Positions 34,784-46,529 are shown, counted from the stretch's first letter. The stretch: DNA of 64,000 nucleotides from Panopea generosa (GCA_029582155.1 CM055907.1:16094974-16158973), one strand, 5' to 3'. The notes: generated by a model not told the origin, from the sequence alone. Made by a program: numbers and translations.

Positions 34784-35509
34784 AAGAAGTTCAAATGTTT
34801 CAATGTAATTACAAAATCTAAGATTGACGAATTTTAAACACGAGTATTTATCACTCACTTCATTATTGAGTTTAAATCATGTTGCCTTATTTAATCAACA
34901 TTTGTTTCATATCCAAAGCTACTTTTTCACATAATATACGGTACATATATGTCAATGTTATAAACATATGACTCATTCGGTGTTTTCCGTATAACACGGT
35001 TCTTTTACGTAAAATGCCGAACTGCTTTCCGGCAAACCATATACTATAGATGACATCAAATTGATATGGTGCAATGACGTTATTTTGAGACGATCACTAA
35101 CATAAACTAATATGACTGATTTTGTCCGTTTCTATAGTAACTGTTTGTTAAATAAATCATGGCAAATATACCATTTTCCTAAGATATATGTTAAACAAGC
35201 ATATTTTTTACTTTTTTATTTTATTCTTTCTCCTTTGTTGTTAGCTGTATCATACTTATTTGCAAAACTGATATAATGCTCGGTTAAGCCTCACTGTATA
35301 CAAGTTTGCAAACTCGTTTAATATATCAATAATACATGAACGCTCAAGTAAGATCCTATATGCATATTATCTAATATCGAGTACGTTTCAGATGTAAAAC
35401 CTAAGGACAATCTTCTACCAGCTAGCTACACTCACATTAATCTCTAATCAACAACTAAACGCATCGAGTATAATGTTTTTCCAACCATCATTTCACCGCC
35501 TGGTCCAGG

Positions 35510-35575
35510 ATCTAGTTTCACTAAAGATCACAAGCTGAGGTTTTCCTCAACTCAAAATTGTCATTTTCTCCAAAT
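35510..35575 (+). repeat. Foldback motif (TTCACTAAAGATC..TTTTCCTCAACTCAAA)
   Basis: GTTTCACTAAAGATCACAAGCTGAGGTTTTCCTCAACTCAAA closely resembles 60760-60805 and more weakly 15818-15855. Known only as a dispersed motif here. Confidence 0.5.
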
Positions 35576-36551
35576 GATGACGTGAGCTCGTTGCACATTA
35601 AATGAGTGCACTGAAGTCATAACAAACCTGTACTTATTGGTAAAGGATAACATGCGCAAGATGATCGATGTGAATAAAGTTATATCAATTCAAAAATTTA
35701 AGTTGTGATTGACACCGGGATTAGATACATGTGATACCGTAATTGCTTATTGAGTCATTTAGTCTATTTATAGCATAAGGGAAGATAAGTGCGCGACGCA
35801 CGCTCTCTTATTTGCATTGTTTGCGAGAGATACAGCCAATAAAATGAATCTAATTAATTCTGGAATGATACATACTGAAAACAGCGGAGTGATTTACACT
35901 TATAAAAGAAAACTGGTAATTCAGAAACGGGGATTAGTACCGTTTACAAATGTATGCTATTTATGTTATGTTGTTATGTGCCGGGCATAAAACACAATGT
36001 CATGGTAATTCCATGCAGACGTTTTGCATGCTTTTGCCAAGGTATGCAGCTAATGTAGCATGGTTTACAATCCAAAAAAACAAGACACATGCTATGTCTA
36101 CAGCGATAAATAAAAACGGGTACAAACTTGATTTAAGTAATATGGACTGCCCACGTAGTTGCTATCGACATATAATTATACTTTATAAATCTTTCTTTTT
36201 TATTAAGAACCTTTATCAAAAATAACATCTCATTGACTTTACACGGGTCTTATCTGATGTGTACATGGATACGGTATTGCTTCTTTAGACATCAACACTA
36301 TTTATTATAGATGTTTGGCGAAATGATTGACATAGTATATGTTATGTGTACAGCCAGTGCTCTTATTGTCGTTTTCGACAGTACTTAGTGACAAGACTAC
36401 ACGTTCATGAGTAGTTAAGCAATCAAGATATACTTACTTACATTATGTGGTGATAACTGATCTTTTTAAAATATTTTTTTAAAATGCTTTTGACTATAAA
36501 TTGATGCATTTGATTTTATTTTTCCTGTCACGAATTAACAAGCTGGTGTAA

Positions 36552-36563
36552 CACACTTTAAGA
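36552..36563 (+). repeat. Target-site duplication, left copy (SINE-A)
   Basis: CACACTTTAAGA is repeated exactly at 36874-36885. Confidence 0.88.
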
Positions 36564-36873
36564 TGTTGTATGGTGTTTAGCGTCGCTTTCAACAATTTTT
36601 CAGTCATATCGCGACGGTGTCTACGTGAGACAGTATTCTAAGCGCTGTCACACTGGAGTATCATGCCGCAGAGACATGGTATGATAACCCACCCAGTCAC
36701 ATTATACTGACACCGGGCCGACCAGACCTAGAACTTTCCTCTAAATGCTGAGCGTCAAGCGAAGAAGCTTCTAGTACCATTTTTAAAGTCTTTGGTATGA
36801 CCCGGTCGGAGATTGAACCCACGACCTTCCGCATGCGAGGCGGACGCTCTACTACTAGACCACGCCGCGGTCT
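36564..36873 (-). mobile_element. Full-length SINE-A, minus strand
   Basis: On the minus strand: head GGCGTGGTCTAGTAGTAGAGCG with B-box GGTTCAATCTC, then CTCAGCATTTAGAGGAAAG, TCTGGTCGGCCCGG, ATAATGTGACTGGGTGGG, AGCGCTTAGAATACTGTCTC and GATATGACTGAAAAATTG. It matches 22421-22755 along its length but the CAA tail is reduced to one or two units. The anticodon arm TCCGC CTCGCAT GCGGA pairs perfectly. The flanking 12-bp duplication is exact. Confidence 0.93.
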
Positions 36874-36885
36874 CACACTTTAAGA
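36874..36885 (+). repeat. Target-site duplication, right copy (SINE-A)
   Basis: Exact copy of 36552-36563. Confidence 0.88.
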
Positions 36886-37529
36886 CCTAATGTCAAGATT
36901 AGTGCCGGTCTCTCAATCTTTACAGTGTATAACGCTATATACTATCCGTCTTATTCTAATATAAAGTATGTATAATCTGTGATAGATGTATATATTTCAT
37001 GTTAATTAATTTTATAGCCATAGTCTTTTGTAATTCTATTTTGGAAAGGCTATGTACGTTGTATATGTTTTTGCATGTTTAATTTATTTATATGTTGTAT
37101 AAAGATATAAATTATATTATGAATTGTGCTAAATTGAGCTGTGTTAAGTAAGACGTTTACATACCATGGGAATTTGAGTCAATATTTTATTGATTGAAAT
37201 TCATTTACTTTCAAAATCCAAACATTTATTATATTGGGCTGATCGCTTTGAATTTTGATACCAAGTACGCAACTAGGAGGTTGAAACATGATTTACTGAC
37301 GTGTTAGAACAGTGGATAATATTCAAAGGAAGTTTAAATGTAAAAACGTAAAAACGCTATAAATGTCTTAAAAAATAAAATATTTATTCAAATGAATAAA
37401 AAATATCCCATTATCAGATTAATAAATATAATCCGAATGTCAAATCGAATTAATGTGAACAAAAAAATGATATTTAAATTGGAGTTGTTAACTTGAAACG
37501 AAATCCCTATTCTTAAAATAGACATCTTG
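36886..37529. other. Unassigned A+T-rich DNA
   Basis: Nothing recognisable. Confidence 0.35.
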
Positions 37530-38805
37530 AAAACGGGTAGGGCTATTTCGTTTAAATATTTCCTACTGGTAGCGTACATGTATATTATTATTGTTTAGAA
37601 GATATCATCTCTATGTTAACTTATAACATTTTAATGGTCGTTTTGGATACCTCTGTAAATATGCATAAAGGCGATTGTCAGTTTGGTCCTTTGGAATACT
37701 TCTATCTAAATATGTGACTCATGCTGAATTAGTAAAATTATGCGGAATGACATTAATAAGGCAGTAAAATGCATTTCATTTGTATAACGCTATGCAGACA
37801 ATCTACCAATTTGATATTCACATTAAATTGCTAATACGTGTATTTGTTTTTAAACTGCATTTGAAAATTAACCTTTTAGCAGACTGTTTATGAAATTAAA
37901 GGCGATTTTAACAATATGGAATTTTGTTTTTTTAAGTGATATTGCTTTGTAGAATACAATTTTAGTCAATCAGACGTTATTACTTAAAGCACATTAAAAA
38001 GTGCTCGAAGTAAATACGACAGAGACACTCAAATTATCGCCTCATCTTCTTTGATAATAAAATAACATTTTGCTACGTGATACAATGCAGTTACATATGA
38101 TATCATCAATAGGCAAACAATTGTCAAATTCCCCATGCATTGATTTTATAAACATTAAATGCATTGATGCATTTTATATGAAATGCTGAGAACAGAGACT
38201 TATAAGCTTTGATTCGAAATAAGTTAAATTTAACATGTTATTTCCCTGATGTTATCTTTGCAAAAGAGTAATCACATTTCAACATGTTTGATACAATTTT
38301 GTAGTTGTCACTGTCGTGTCGTGACCCGTATATACATGTAGAAGATACCTGTGTTTTCTACTTTTTGAACAAGTACTTGATCTGACACGATGTTTTCTAA
38401 ATATCCTTCTAGAATCAACTAAGAATTTATTATATATTACAAATTAAGAACATTTACAAAACTGATACATGAATATTATATATGGGTGAACACTATTAAA
38501 GAAATTCACATTGAGATTTCTTTGATTTGGTTCTATAATATTTATAAAAACTGGAGAAATTGTTTTAGCTGATTTTGTTTTATATCAAAACATATTTGCG
38601 ACATGTGATGCCTTTGAAGTATTAGCAGAGTTATGCCCCTTCCCGAAATAGAATCGGAAGCTTCGGTACTTAAATTTCATAATTGCACCATGTCGTTATA
38701 TACGTTCGGTTAAAGTATCCAAATTGCCTAAAAAACAAGGTATCCGCAATCAAGTAGTCTAATACGCCGTCTGAAGATCAATTACATATTACCGCTAAGG
38801 TCGAA
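37530..38805 (+). repeat. Large inverted duplication, left arm
   Basis: The reverse complement of 41560-42960 aligns along nearly the whole length. Blocks in order: ACGGGT.GGGCTATTTCGTTTAAAT, TACTGGTAGC, CTATGTTAACT.ATAACAT, TGTGACTCA.GCTGAATTA.TAAAATTATGCGG, ATGC.TTTCATTTG.ATAAC, CTACCAATTTGA, AACATTTTG.T.CGTGATACAATGCAGTT, TTTGCGACAT.TGATGC, TTATGCCCCTTCCC, and a SINE-C head AATACGCCGTCTGAAGATCA. Arms are diverged but colinear and would form a 1.2-1.3 kb stem around a loop of about 2.8 kb. Confidence 0.88.
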
Positions 38806-38975
38806 GGTTCGAGTATTGCTTGCTCCAAAAATTATATATGAGAAAGTTTGCATGTTACATGTACTTGCGGAAGGACGGTGGTTCTACTCGGATTTATTCC
38901 GATGTCTTCGTCAACCAATAAAACTGGATATGCCATATAGAAATGTGTTTAAAATGACGTTAAATACCATTCAGG
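38735..38975 (+). repeat. SINE-C copy (plus strand)
   Basis: GTAGTCTAATACGCCGTCTGAAGATCA and CGCTAAGGTCGAAGGTTCGAGTATTGC form a long tRNA-like head (Leu/Ser type length). The body follows with TTGCGGAAGGACGGTGGTTCTACTC, GTCTTCGTCAACCAATAAAACTGG, ATGCCATATAGAAATGTGTTTAAAATGACGTTAAATACC, matching 62223-62449 read on the other strand. Its head overlaps the inner end of the left inverted arm. Confidence 0.8.
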
Positions 38976-40574
38976 ATATACATACCACAATGTTTTTTTT
39001 TATATCCCTTCTGCTTAACCGGTGTATTTACAGAGAAAATAAGTTATAACATTCAAAAAGCTCTTTTTGGTTTATGTTAACATCTTAATTTTGAAATACT
39101 TAAGCTTTAATAGAACCAAAAAATAATAGTTGAAAAACTAAATGAGAACAAATATAAACCATTGCATTGAATGTAATTGGATATAAAAGTAATTTCATTT
39201 ACAATCTATAATGGAAATACTATTTTTTTTATGCATACACTGACCTTTGTGTATATTTACGTCTCAAACACAGTTAACAGATGAGCATTCTTGTTTTGTT
39301 TTGTTTTTTTAAAAAAAACAACAACCTCTTAGTGTGTCACCGCACCCTTTTTAAAAGGAGCAAGTCGGTCAACCTACAACTTATTGTGCATTATATTGTG
39401 GGGATGAATTCCTGCTATGAAAACATTACTTTTAAAAACATTCTAATAGTGAGTGGAATATTGATTTTTACCATAGAAGTTCTAAACTTTATTTAATATA
39501 AAACAACAAAAAAAATCGACTGCGCAGTGAGAATTTCAGCCCGACAATTTTAGAGAGTACCATTGTTATCGGAAACAACTGGCGAACACTGCCACAAACG
39601 TAAAACACGGTATAACACTAGGTCATAAAGTCGTGATTGACTAGAACATCATACCATAAAAGCCAACATGACTTTACCAGATATCATGGTCTTAAAACTG
39701 TCATTTACTACGAATTACTACCATGGTTCCTTTGAATTGCATTCTGTATACTGCATACCATCAGCCGGTTAATCGCATGTTTATTTCTGTCTCATGCTTA
39801 GGTTGAAATAAAATGTTCGCACCATGACGTTGAAACTGTCTATTATGTTAAATTTATATTTTCAATGTGTTCGGTATGCAAGAAACAGAATCACTCTATG
39901 CTTATTTTTTGGTTTAGTCTGTCCCTCGGTATAACTGTGTTTTGGTGATAACTCGACAGAATCTCGCGATCGTTACTGTAAAACCACTTATCCCTCGGGA
40001 TTTACTTTTCATTGCTATGTTCAGGCCAAGAGAATAATCCTATAATACGCGGTAATAATTCTCAAATTGTCATAAAACGTTGTCTCATACTTATATTACG
40101 TATTTGTTTACGAACCAGACACCATTACTTTACTTTCGATAAACACAAAACACGACCTTCAGATCAAGAAAATCAATTCATGTTTTGAAACATTGTTTAT
40201 GAATAGTGTAATAGCTAAAGAGTATAAAAAAATCTAATATGAATAGTTATTTTATCAATCTTATCAAAATAGAGTCAAAAGGCCAATCAGTACATTCCAT
40301 AGCATGTCACTTATAAATCACACGAAGATATCAGAATAAAATATGTATGTCCTGTTTCCCTTTTCGAACGTCGCGAAATCAACATTAAGCGAAAAAATTT
40401 AAAATAGGGCAAATTAGAAAAAAATCGCGAAATAAAGTGAGAATTTAAGGTGTTTTACATAACGGATACCGTTATTGTAACTGCTCAAATACCTATATAC
40501 GTCCAATTTATATCTAATTGTTTACGAGTTAACAGTATTGTCAAGGTGTTACAATAGGACTTCACGGTATGACT
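38976..40574. other. Unassigned A+T-rich DNA (loop of the inverted duplication)
   Basis: A 71-codon frame at 39281-39496 has no recognisable domain. Nothing else was seen. Confidence 0.35.
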
Positions 40575-40860
40575 TAAAAATTACCTCCCTTATATGACGG
40601 TAGCAATATTCTTACGCCCAAGAAATTAGAGCTGTGTAAAGCGGTTGAGCAATTATTGTATAGAAATGCATAACATTTCTTGTTTCTTTGTGCATATGGG
40701 GACATTGGAACATTTTCATGATTTCTGCCAAGTTTGAATGCATTGGGAACTGTTTGATGAAGCTATAACAGTTGAAAGATGCGTAGTGATACACTACAAC
40801 AAATGGGCAGAATTGTCAAAAATGAAAGGATGCCATCAAACCATCGAAATTGTGAAAAAG
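40575..40860 (-). repeat. Inverted dispersed duplication, copy 1 (partner at 46530-46770)
   Basis: Its reverse complement reads TTTCACAATTTCGATGG, CAATTCTGCCCA, GTATCACTACGCATC, CATCAAACAGT, GAAAATGTTCCAATGT, CAAGAAATGTTATGCATTTCTA, CTTGGGCGTAAGAA and GGGAGGTAATT. The matching blocks at 46530-46770 occur in the same order on the plus strand. Confidence 0.8.
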
Positions 40861-41176
40861 CAGCCATCAACCATCATGTTTTTGTCTGCATAATTGGCCC
40901 AACAGAGGACTATCTATAATAACAAGGCACTTTCAGAACAATTGGTAATGTATCCAGTGTTCCAAAAGTGCATGTATTTATATGTAGAACAGTACAACAT
41001 TTATTGTTGTGTGAGACGTTGTTGCTGCCTTAACCAAAGTATTGAACTCTGCTTTATGATTACATTGTATGTATGAAGCATGGTCGAATTCGTAACGTTC
41101 TTAAAATATGCTGCATAAATGTTTGGGATTTTGACAATGACTATGGTCTATTTGAAACATCGATTACGTCTATGTA
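40861..41176. other. Unassigned DNA
   Basis: Nothing recognisable. Confidence 0.35.
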
Positions 41177-41560
41177 TGGTGTTGTTGAACAAGGTATTGG
41201 CTTGGTGCTCTTTCCACAGTGCAAGATAATCCATGTTAAATAAATGATGTTGAAACACGCCATGGTCTTGGTACTCTTTCCACATTGCAAGACAAGCCAT
41301 GTTAAAATAAATGATGTTGAAACACGCCATGGTATTGGTACTCTTTCCACATTGCAAGACAAGCCTTGTTAAAATAAATGATGTTGAAACACGCCATGGT
41401 ATTGGTACTCTTTCCACATTGCAAGACAAGCCTTGTTAAAATAAATGATGTTTAAACACGCCATGGTATTGGTACTCTTTCCACATGCAAGACAATCCAT
41501 GTTAAATAAATTATGTTGAAACACGCCATGGTCTTGGTACTCTTTCCACATTGCAAGACT
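41177..41560 (+). repeat. 67-bp minisatellite, about six copies
   Basis: Units contain TGTTGAAACACGCCATGG, TATTGGTACTCTTTCCACA and TTGCAAGACAAGCC.TGTTAAAATAAATGA. Central units are almost identical; edge units are diverged or have 1-2 base deletions. The array directly abuts the SINE-C head at the inner end of the right inverted arm. Open frames on the minus strand here are repeat-derived. Confidence 0.95.
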
Positions 41561-42960
41561 TGACCTTAGCGTTGATAAGTAAGTGATCTTGAGACGACGC
41601 CTTAAAGCACTAGGCCACGGAGGACCCTGATTTTTATGCAATTAGGATACACAATCCGAATTTATACATCAACATGATGATATATAAAATTTAAGCACTC
41701 ACAGCATGCATGCAGATCGATAATATCGATTCTATCCAGGGAAGGGGCACAACTCTTGTTGAAATCATTGAAATGCATCATATGTCGCAAAATTCTATAA
41801 CAAAATGAGCTAAAATAATTTCTTCAATTTTTATTAGTATAATAGAAAAAGAACCAATGAAAGCTTAGTTTGTTTTTCTTAAAGATTGTTCAATTATACA
41901 TGTATGTAAAATCCTTGTATCAAGTTTAAACATTTTCTTTATTTGTTTTATATTCTTGGTCAATTCTATAACATTCATTTGACACCATTGTATCAGATAA
42001 TTTAGTCAAGAGTTCAAGACAAAGATATCACTGCTTTACATATGATGTCCTCAGTGATTAGTCTATTAAATTAACGTGTTTACAATCACAAGACGGGTTT
42101 TAATATGAAAGCGAAAAGTGTAGTGCTGTTACAAATACGTTAAAATGTGATTACTCTTTTGCATAAAAACAACATGTTTAACTTATTTTATTTTGTTGCA
42201 AGGTTTATAAGATTCTCTTTTTTTTTGTTTTGGTCAGGTTTGAATATTTTGTTTCGTTTTTTCCACATATATGACTCATAGAAAAAAAGGTAAGACCAGT
42301 TCTTCAAATTAAAACATCATTTCATTTAAACATGTTAACAGTGCATTTAATATTAATTTTGTAAAATTAATGCATAGGGAAATTGAGAATTATTTGCCTA
42401 TTTTAGAAGTTATAATGGAACTGCATTGTATCACGCAACAAAATGTTATTTAATTATCAAAGACGTGGCGATAATTTTTGTTTGTTTGTTGTTTAATTGT
42501 ATTTACTTTGAGCACATTTAAATGTACTCAAGTTAATAACTTCTAAATGAATACAAGTGTATTCTAAAAGCAATATCACTTAAAAAACAACATCCGCACG
42601 TGGGAATCTCCTTTTATTTCTTAAAATAGTTTTGCTTAACGATTTATTTTCAAATATAATTTTTTCAAAAATATTATCAATTGAAAGGGAATGTCAAATT
42701 GGTAGACTGACTGTATAATGTTATTCAAATGAAACGCATTATACTGGGTTATTTGTTTTATACCGCATAATTTTATTAATTCAGCGTGAGTCACATATTT
42801 CGATAAAAGTATTTCAGAAGAGACAGGGGTATCAAAAAAAGACCATAACAATGTTATCAGTTAACATAGAGTTAAAATATTTCTTAACAATCATAATATA
42901 TAAATAAGCTACCAGTAAGGGAAATTTAAACGAAATAGTCAGACCCGTTATTATAATATA
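41560..42960 (-). repeat. Large inverted duplication, right arm
   Basis: Reverse-complement partner of 37530-38805 (see there). At its inner end it holds only the SINE-C head (41560-41630, minus strand: CCGTGGCCTAGTGC, AAGGCGTCGTCTCAAGATCA, CGCTAAGGTCAAG). The SINE body is replaced by the 67-bp array. At its outer end it overlaps copy C of the duplication module. Confidence 0.88.
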
Positions 42961-43730
42961 ACAAAAGTCCATGTATTATTTGCAATAATCGATAGTAATG
43001 TCTTACAGTTATTGTAAGACATTTGACAAACTATCTCTGGTTAAGTCACTGCTGACACTAGTTCCAAAACGTATCTATTATAAGCTGATTTTAAGGACAG
43101 CTATCGACCTTTTACTAGAACATTTATTGTTTTGTTTATTTCCATAACAAACAAAAAAATGCGATACATCTGTAGCATTTATGGATTAAAAGCCGATTTT
43201 GAGTTTTCATATCGTGATGAAAAACATATACCAGTTTAATGTTCGTGAAGCCCGAATTTGCAAGGTCCAGATAGCATGTATGACTCAGTACCACCTATTC
43301 AGTATATCTCTTCACACTTAAGTTATCTATAACACCAGGAGAGATAACCGCTTGATGCACTTATTATACAACATATGTGAGACGTACAGTCGACAACCTG
43401 TATATAATTAACTCTGGAATGATACAAACATTGCAAATTTATTTGTACCCCAGGAAACGAAACCAGTAATTGTGAAGAGGGATTAGTGCAGTTCAAAAAT
43501 GAATGTTATGTGTGTTATTTGTTATGTGCATGCATCTGACATAAAACACATGGTACGCCCATGCAGAGTGTTTGCATGCCGCTGCTAAAACATGCAGATT
43601 GTGTGCCGTTGTTTACATCCTTCTTAGAATTGCAAGACACATAACACTTCTATAGCTATAAATATAGGCGGGTACATATTTGATGTTCGGGTTATAAACC
43701 ACCTACTTAGTACTATAAACACAGCCTAAA
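42400..43730 (+). repeat. Low-copy duplication module, copy C
   Basis: ACGCAACAAAATGTTATTTAATTATCAAAGACG at 42434, and at 43420-43730 CTCTGGAATGATACA, GGGATTAGTGCAGTTCAAAAATG, ACATAAAACACATGG, CCCATGCAGAGTGTTTGCATGC, AAGACACATAACACTTC and GCGGGTACATATTTGATGTT, in the order seen in copies A and B. The first block also exists inverted at about 38030-38095 inside the left arm, giving four copies of it. Confidence 0.72.
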
Positions 43731-43909
43731 TATATTTTCATAAACGCTGTTTTATCAAGGGCCCTTCAAAATAACCTAATAGACTTGGCTGTAAACGAGT
43801 TCCGTTTGAAATGTACGTGACTACAGCTTCATTAAGAATTAACATATAATTAAATTTTGCATAAATGAGTTCATAAACCACATCGCATATTGTAGAATAG
43901 ATAGCAGTG

Positions 43910-44085
43910 CAGAGAGGTAGAAGACTCTTTTGTAGCGTCCCTGGTTCTTTTAAGTGTTAAGCACCGATGCACCGGAACTTGATTTTTGTAAAAGTCTCAT
44001 CCGAAAGACGGATTAGTATTTAAGTTAAAGGAGCGCGGAATCGAATCTTCCACCACTGGACCATTAATCCGCTCTGTATTAGATC
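43910..44085 (-). repeat. Possible tRNA-headed dispersed repeat
   Basis: On the minus strand GAGCGGATTAATGGTCCAGTGGTGG resembles an A-box region and GAAGATTCGATTCCGCGC a B-box, followed by CCGTCTTTCGGATGAGAC and CCGGTGCATCGGTGC, both short self-complementary stretches. No second copy is certain in this window; 61310-61405 is a weak candidate. Confidence 0.4.
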
Positions 44086-46013
44086 AAGTATACAGCTATT
44101 TGATAAATTGGCTGTTGCCTTGGCCTGGAGGGCATGTTTGTGTGTATGGCGAAACCTTTTTATGCCATTGTAATGAAGTCTTGGTCTTAGAAAAGTACCT
44201 ATAACGGACATAAGTGTTAATTAGCATTTCTATAACTTCGTCTTACATTGCGGGAAGCATTATGTAGTCACTAAAGTATTCAAAGTGCAGACGGTTGGTC
44301 AGTGACAAAACCAAAGTATGTTTAAAGCGCAATTCTATAATAACCGAATGGATATTACCCAGTACATGTTTTATAAATGAAATTATTGATGCAAATTTAC
44401 ATCTCAAAGGATAACTATATGGATAGTAACGAGGATCTGCCGAGTTATCACCAAAAAAAGTTAGCCCTGGGGACAGAATAATCGTATAAAGCCATAAATT
44501 ACTATGTTTCTTGCATATAAAACACATTGGAACAGCTTCAATCCCGCTTAAACAGTTAGCCTTCGGGATGGAATTGTCTACCTCAAACACGTTTAATATC
44601 CTTATATTATAGCCCGTTACATTCATCTACATGAATTATATAAAATATAATGTAATGAAGCAATCCTTGTAATTTGAAATACATTTATTTTTAAATTTAA
44701 GCAGCTGTTGCGGTTATGTTTGGTTTCATGTTACAGGTATCTTGTACTTATCAACTACTATATGACCTCAATTACCTAGACTATTCAATACAATAAAGCG
44801 CTTAATATTTCAAATACTAATAACGATTTCGGCAGTCTAGCAATAATTACATTTCAAACGATTACCCCGTTAGTTATCAATATAACTTATATACTAAGAT
44901 ATAAGTGAACTATCTTATAATAAGGTATCAAATGGTTTAAATTGTTGTATAATTTGATCAACATTTATCAGAGAAACAATAAATTAAATATATCTATATA
45001 TAAATAGTCTATTAAATTGGATTATCCTATATTTTCTTTTAAACCCTAACGTTTACTGCAAGGGCAGGACTATTTGTAAGAGGAGGCTATCAAATTACAA
45101 CGCTATACTAGGCCATCTGCTGATAGCGAATTAACACAGATACATTAGTATAGAGTTCATCTCCCTCGAATTTAATTTAAATTGCATATAAACACACATT
45201 TTGTAACATAGTGTTTGCCACTTAAATGTATCAACAACAGTTTAGTAATATGCAACATTATGATAAATACAACGCATTGATGACTGAGAAATTTAGAAAA
45301 AAAGGTTCTCTGATTTGAATCATGAACTGAATTATATAAAACCTTCTCCAGAGCCATCTTGCAGCTTTTACATGTATATGACATTGGGGCTTTACATATT
45401 GCACGCACTTTCGCGTTCATAAAACATTTCATACAGTTATTTCATACAGTGGCCTCAATGGTATCATTTATACAAGATGCCATGAATGATAAAAAGGACA
45501 TGCGGACATTGCAAATAGGACATTACACGTGAATTATATTACACTTTTCAGAAACATTCGTGCACAAATAAATTGATAAAAGCAATGCTGTGTTGTATAA
45601 TAACAGTTATAAACTATAATGTAAGCGTAATCAAATAATACTAACAAAGTAAAGTATGCTAATGCAGTATCATCAAATAGCTGAATGGTGAGTCTGGTTT
45701 ACTGATGCTTAGGCGCAATTGCAGTTGATAAGGTATCAAATAATTCAGTTGATATTGCAAATCATGACATTCACTGGAAATTAGATTCAAGGTTAGTTTT
45801 TGGAAAGTCTTAATAAGCAGCTATTTGGACAAAATTATTTCAGAGTCATAGAACGATAATCCAATGTAATACCAGACAGTACTTTTTAATATAGTTTACT
45901 GCTAGATGCAAAACATGGTACTATTTTATTAGATATGACGTTTCAGAGAATAATATTTGGCGATGAATTCCTTATTTATGCGTGACAGATTGTTTGTCTA
46001 AATTTATTTGTTT
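44086..46013. other. Unassigned A+T-rich DNA
   Basis: The longest non-repeat open frame of the window, 127 codons on the minus strand at 44243-44626, lies here. It starts with ATG but has no signal, membrane segment or motif I recognise, and a frame this long can arise by chance in 64 kb of such DNA. Confidence 0.3.
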
Positions 46014-46225
46014 TACTTCGATTATGAAACAAGTTCTTGCAACTAAGGCAAATCACGCTCGAAGTCTTCCTAGGTAGAACCAATACTAAGCATATGCAGA
46101 AAAAGTGTCTTGCTCAAGGACCCTCCTATCATGGGTTCGGTGCTCTGCCACTAGACTTCGCGCTCCACAAAATATTCCGGCGCCAGGAATCGAACCCTGG
46201 CCGCATGGATGAAAACCATGAATTT
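46014..46225 (-). repeat. SINE-D copy with tRNA-Glu-like 5' end
   Basis: On the minus strand it begins with CATGGTTTTCATCCATGCGGCCAGGGTTCGATTCCTGG, the anticodon arm (TTC) and T-arm of a glutamate tRNA, without the 5' half. It continues with GTGGAGCGCGAAGTCTAGTGGCAGAGCACCGAACCC, a second tRNA-like word set, then AGGGTCCTTGAGCAAGACAC, GCATATGCTTAGTATTGGTT, AGGAAGACTTCGAGCGTGATTTG and TGCAAGAACTTGTTTCATAATCGAAG. SINE-D may therefore be a dimeric tRNA SINE, or this copy inserted beside a tRNA-Glu fragment. It is not an intact tRNA gene. Confidence 0.75.
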
Positions 46226-46529
46226 TAAACGGAGAGATTTGATGCATGAACAAATCTAAAACGCTTTTGATCCGTGACGTGAGAACCTCTATGCAATGTG
46301 TATATTATAAAGTAAATGTGTTAATAGCATACTCCAAATTATTGTGTTGTTTTATTCTTATTCTTTCCGGGCACCTTTGTCTCACACAAAAATTAATGTT
46401 GCACTGTTTTACGCGTAGGGAAATGTACATCTGGAACACTGAACACTTGTGGTTCTTAGAGTGTCTTGTTTCAATAGATAGTTTTCTGTTGGTCCAAATA
46501 TGTAGAAAAAAACTTGTAGTTGACCCCAA
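46226..46529. other. Unassigned DNA with overlapping chance frames
   Basis: Two opposed frames of just over 100 codons (46246-46572 plus, 46305-46613 minus) overlap almost entirely and run into a dispersed duplication. Neither matches a family I know. Confidence 0.3.

Larger units (their letters stand above)
34440..36160 (+). repeat. Low-copy duplication module, copy B
   Basis: Contains ACGTAACAAAATGTTATTTAATTAACAAAGAAAATGACTCA near 34565-34610 and, at 35860-36160, TTCTGGAATGATACAT, GGGATTAGTACCGTTTACAAATG, GGGCATAAAACACA, CATGCAGACGTTTTGCATGC, AAGACACATGCTATG and ACGGGTACAAACTTGAT. These match copies A (25860-27290) and C (42400-43730). Blocks between them, including the A-tract at 34740 and the foldback motif at 35510, look specific to this copy. 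Confidence 0.7.

Noticed and set aside
39330..39375. Homology with 47998-48050 (CGCACCC..TTTTAAAAGG..CAAGTCGGT)
   Set aside because: Only one short block agrees; too little to call a duplicate pair.
44243..44626. 127-codon open frame as a gene
   Set aside because: No motif, signal peptide, splice sites or composition shift; the length is compatible with chance in this much A+T-rich sequence.
46177..46222. tRNA-Glu gene on the minus strand
   Set aside because: Only the anticodon arm and T-arm are present; the 5' half with the D-arm is absent.
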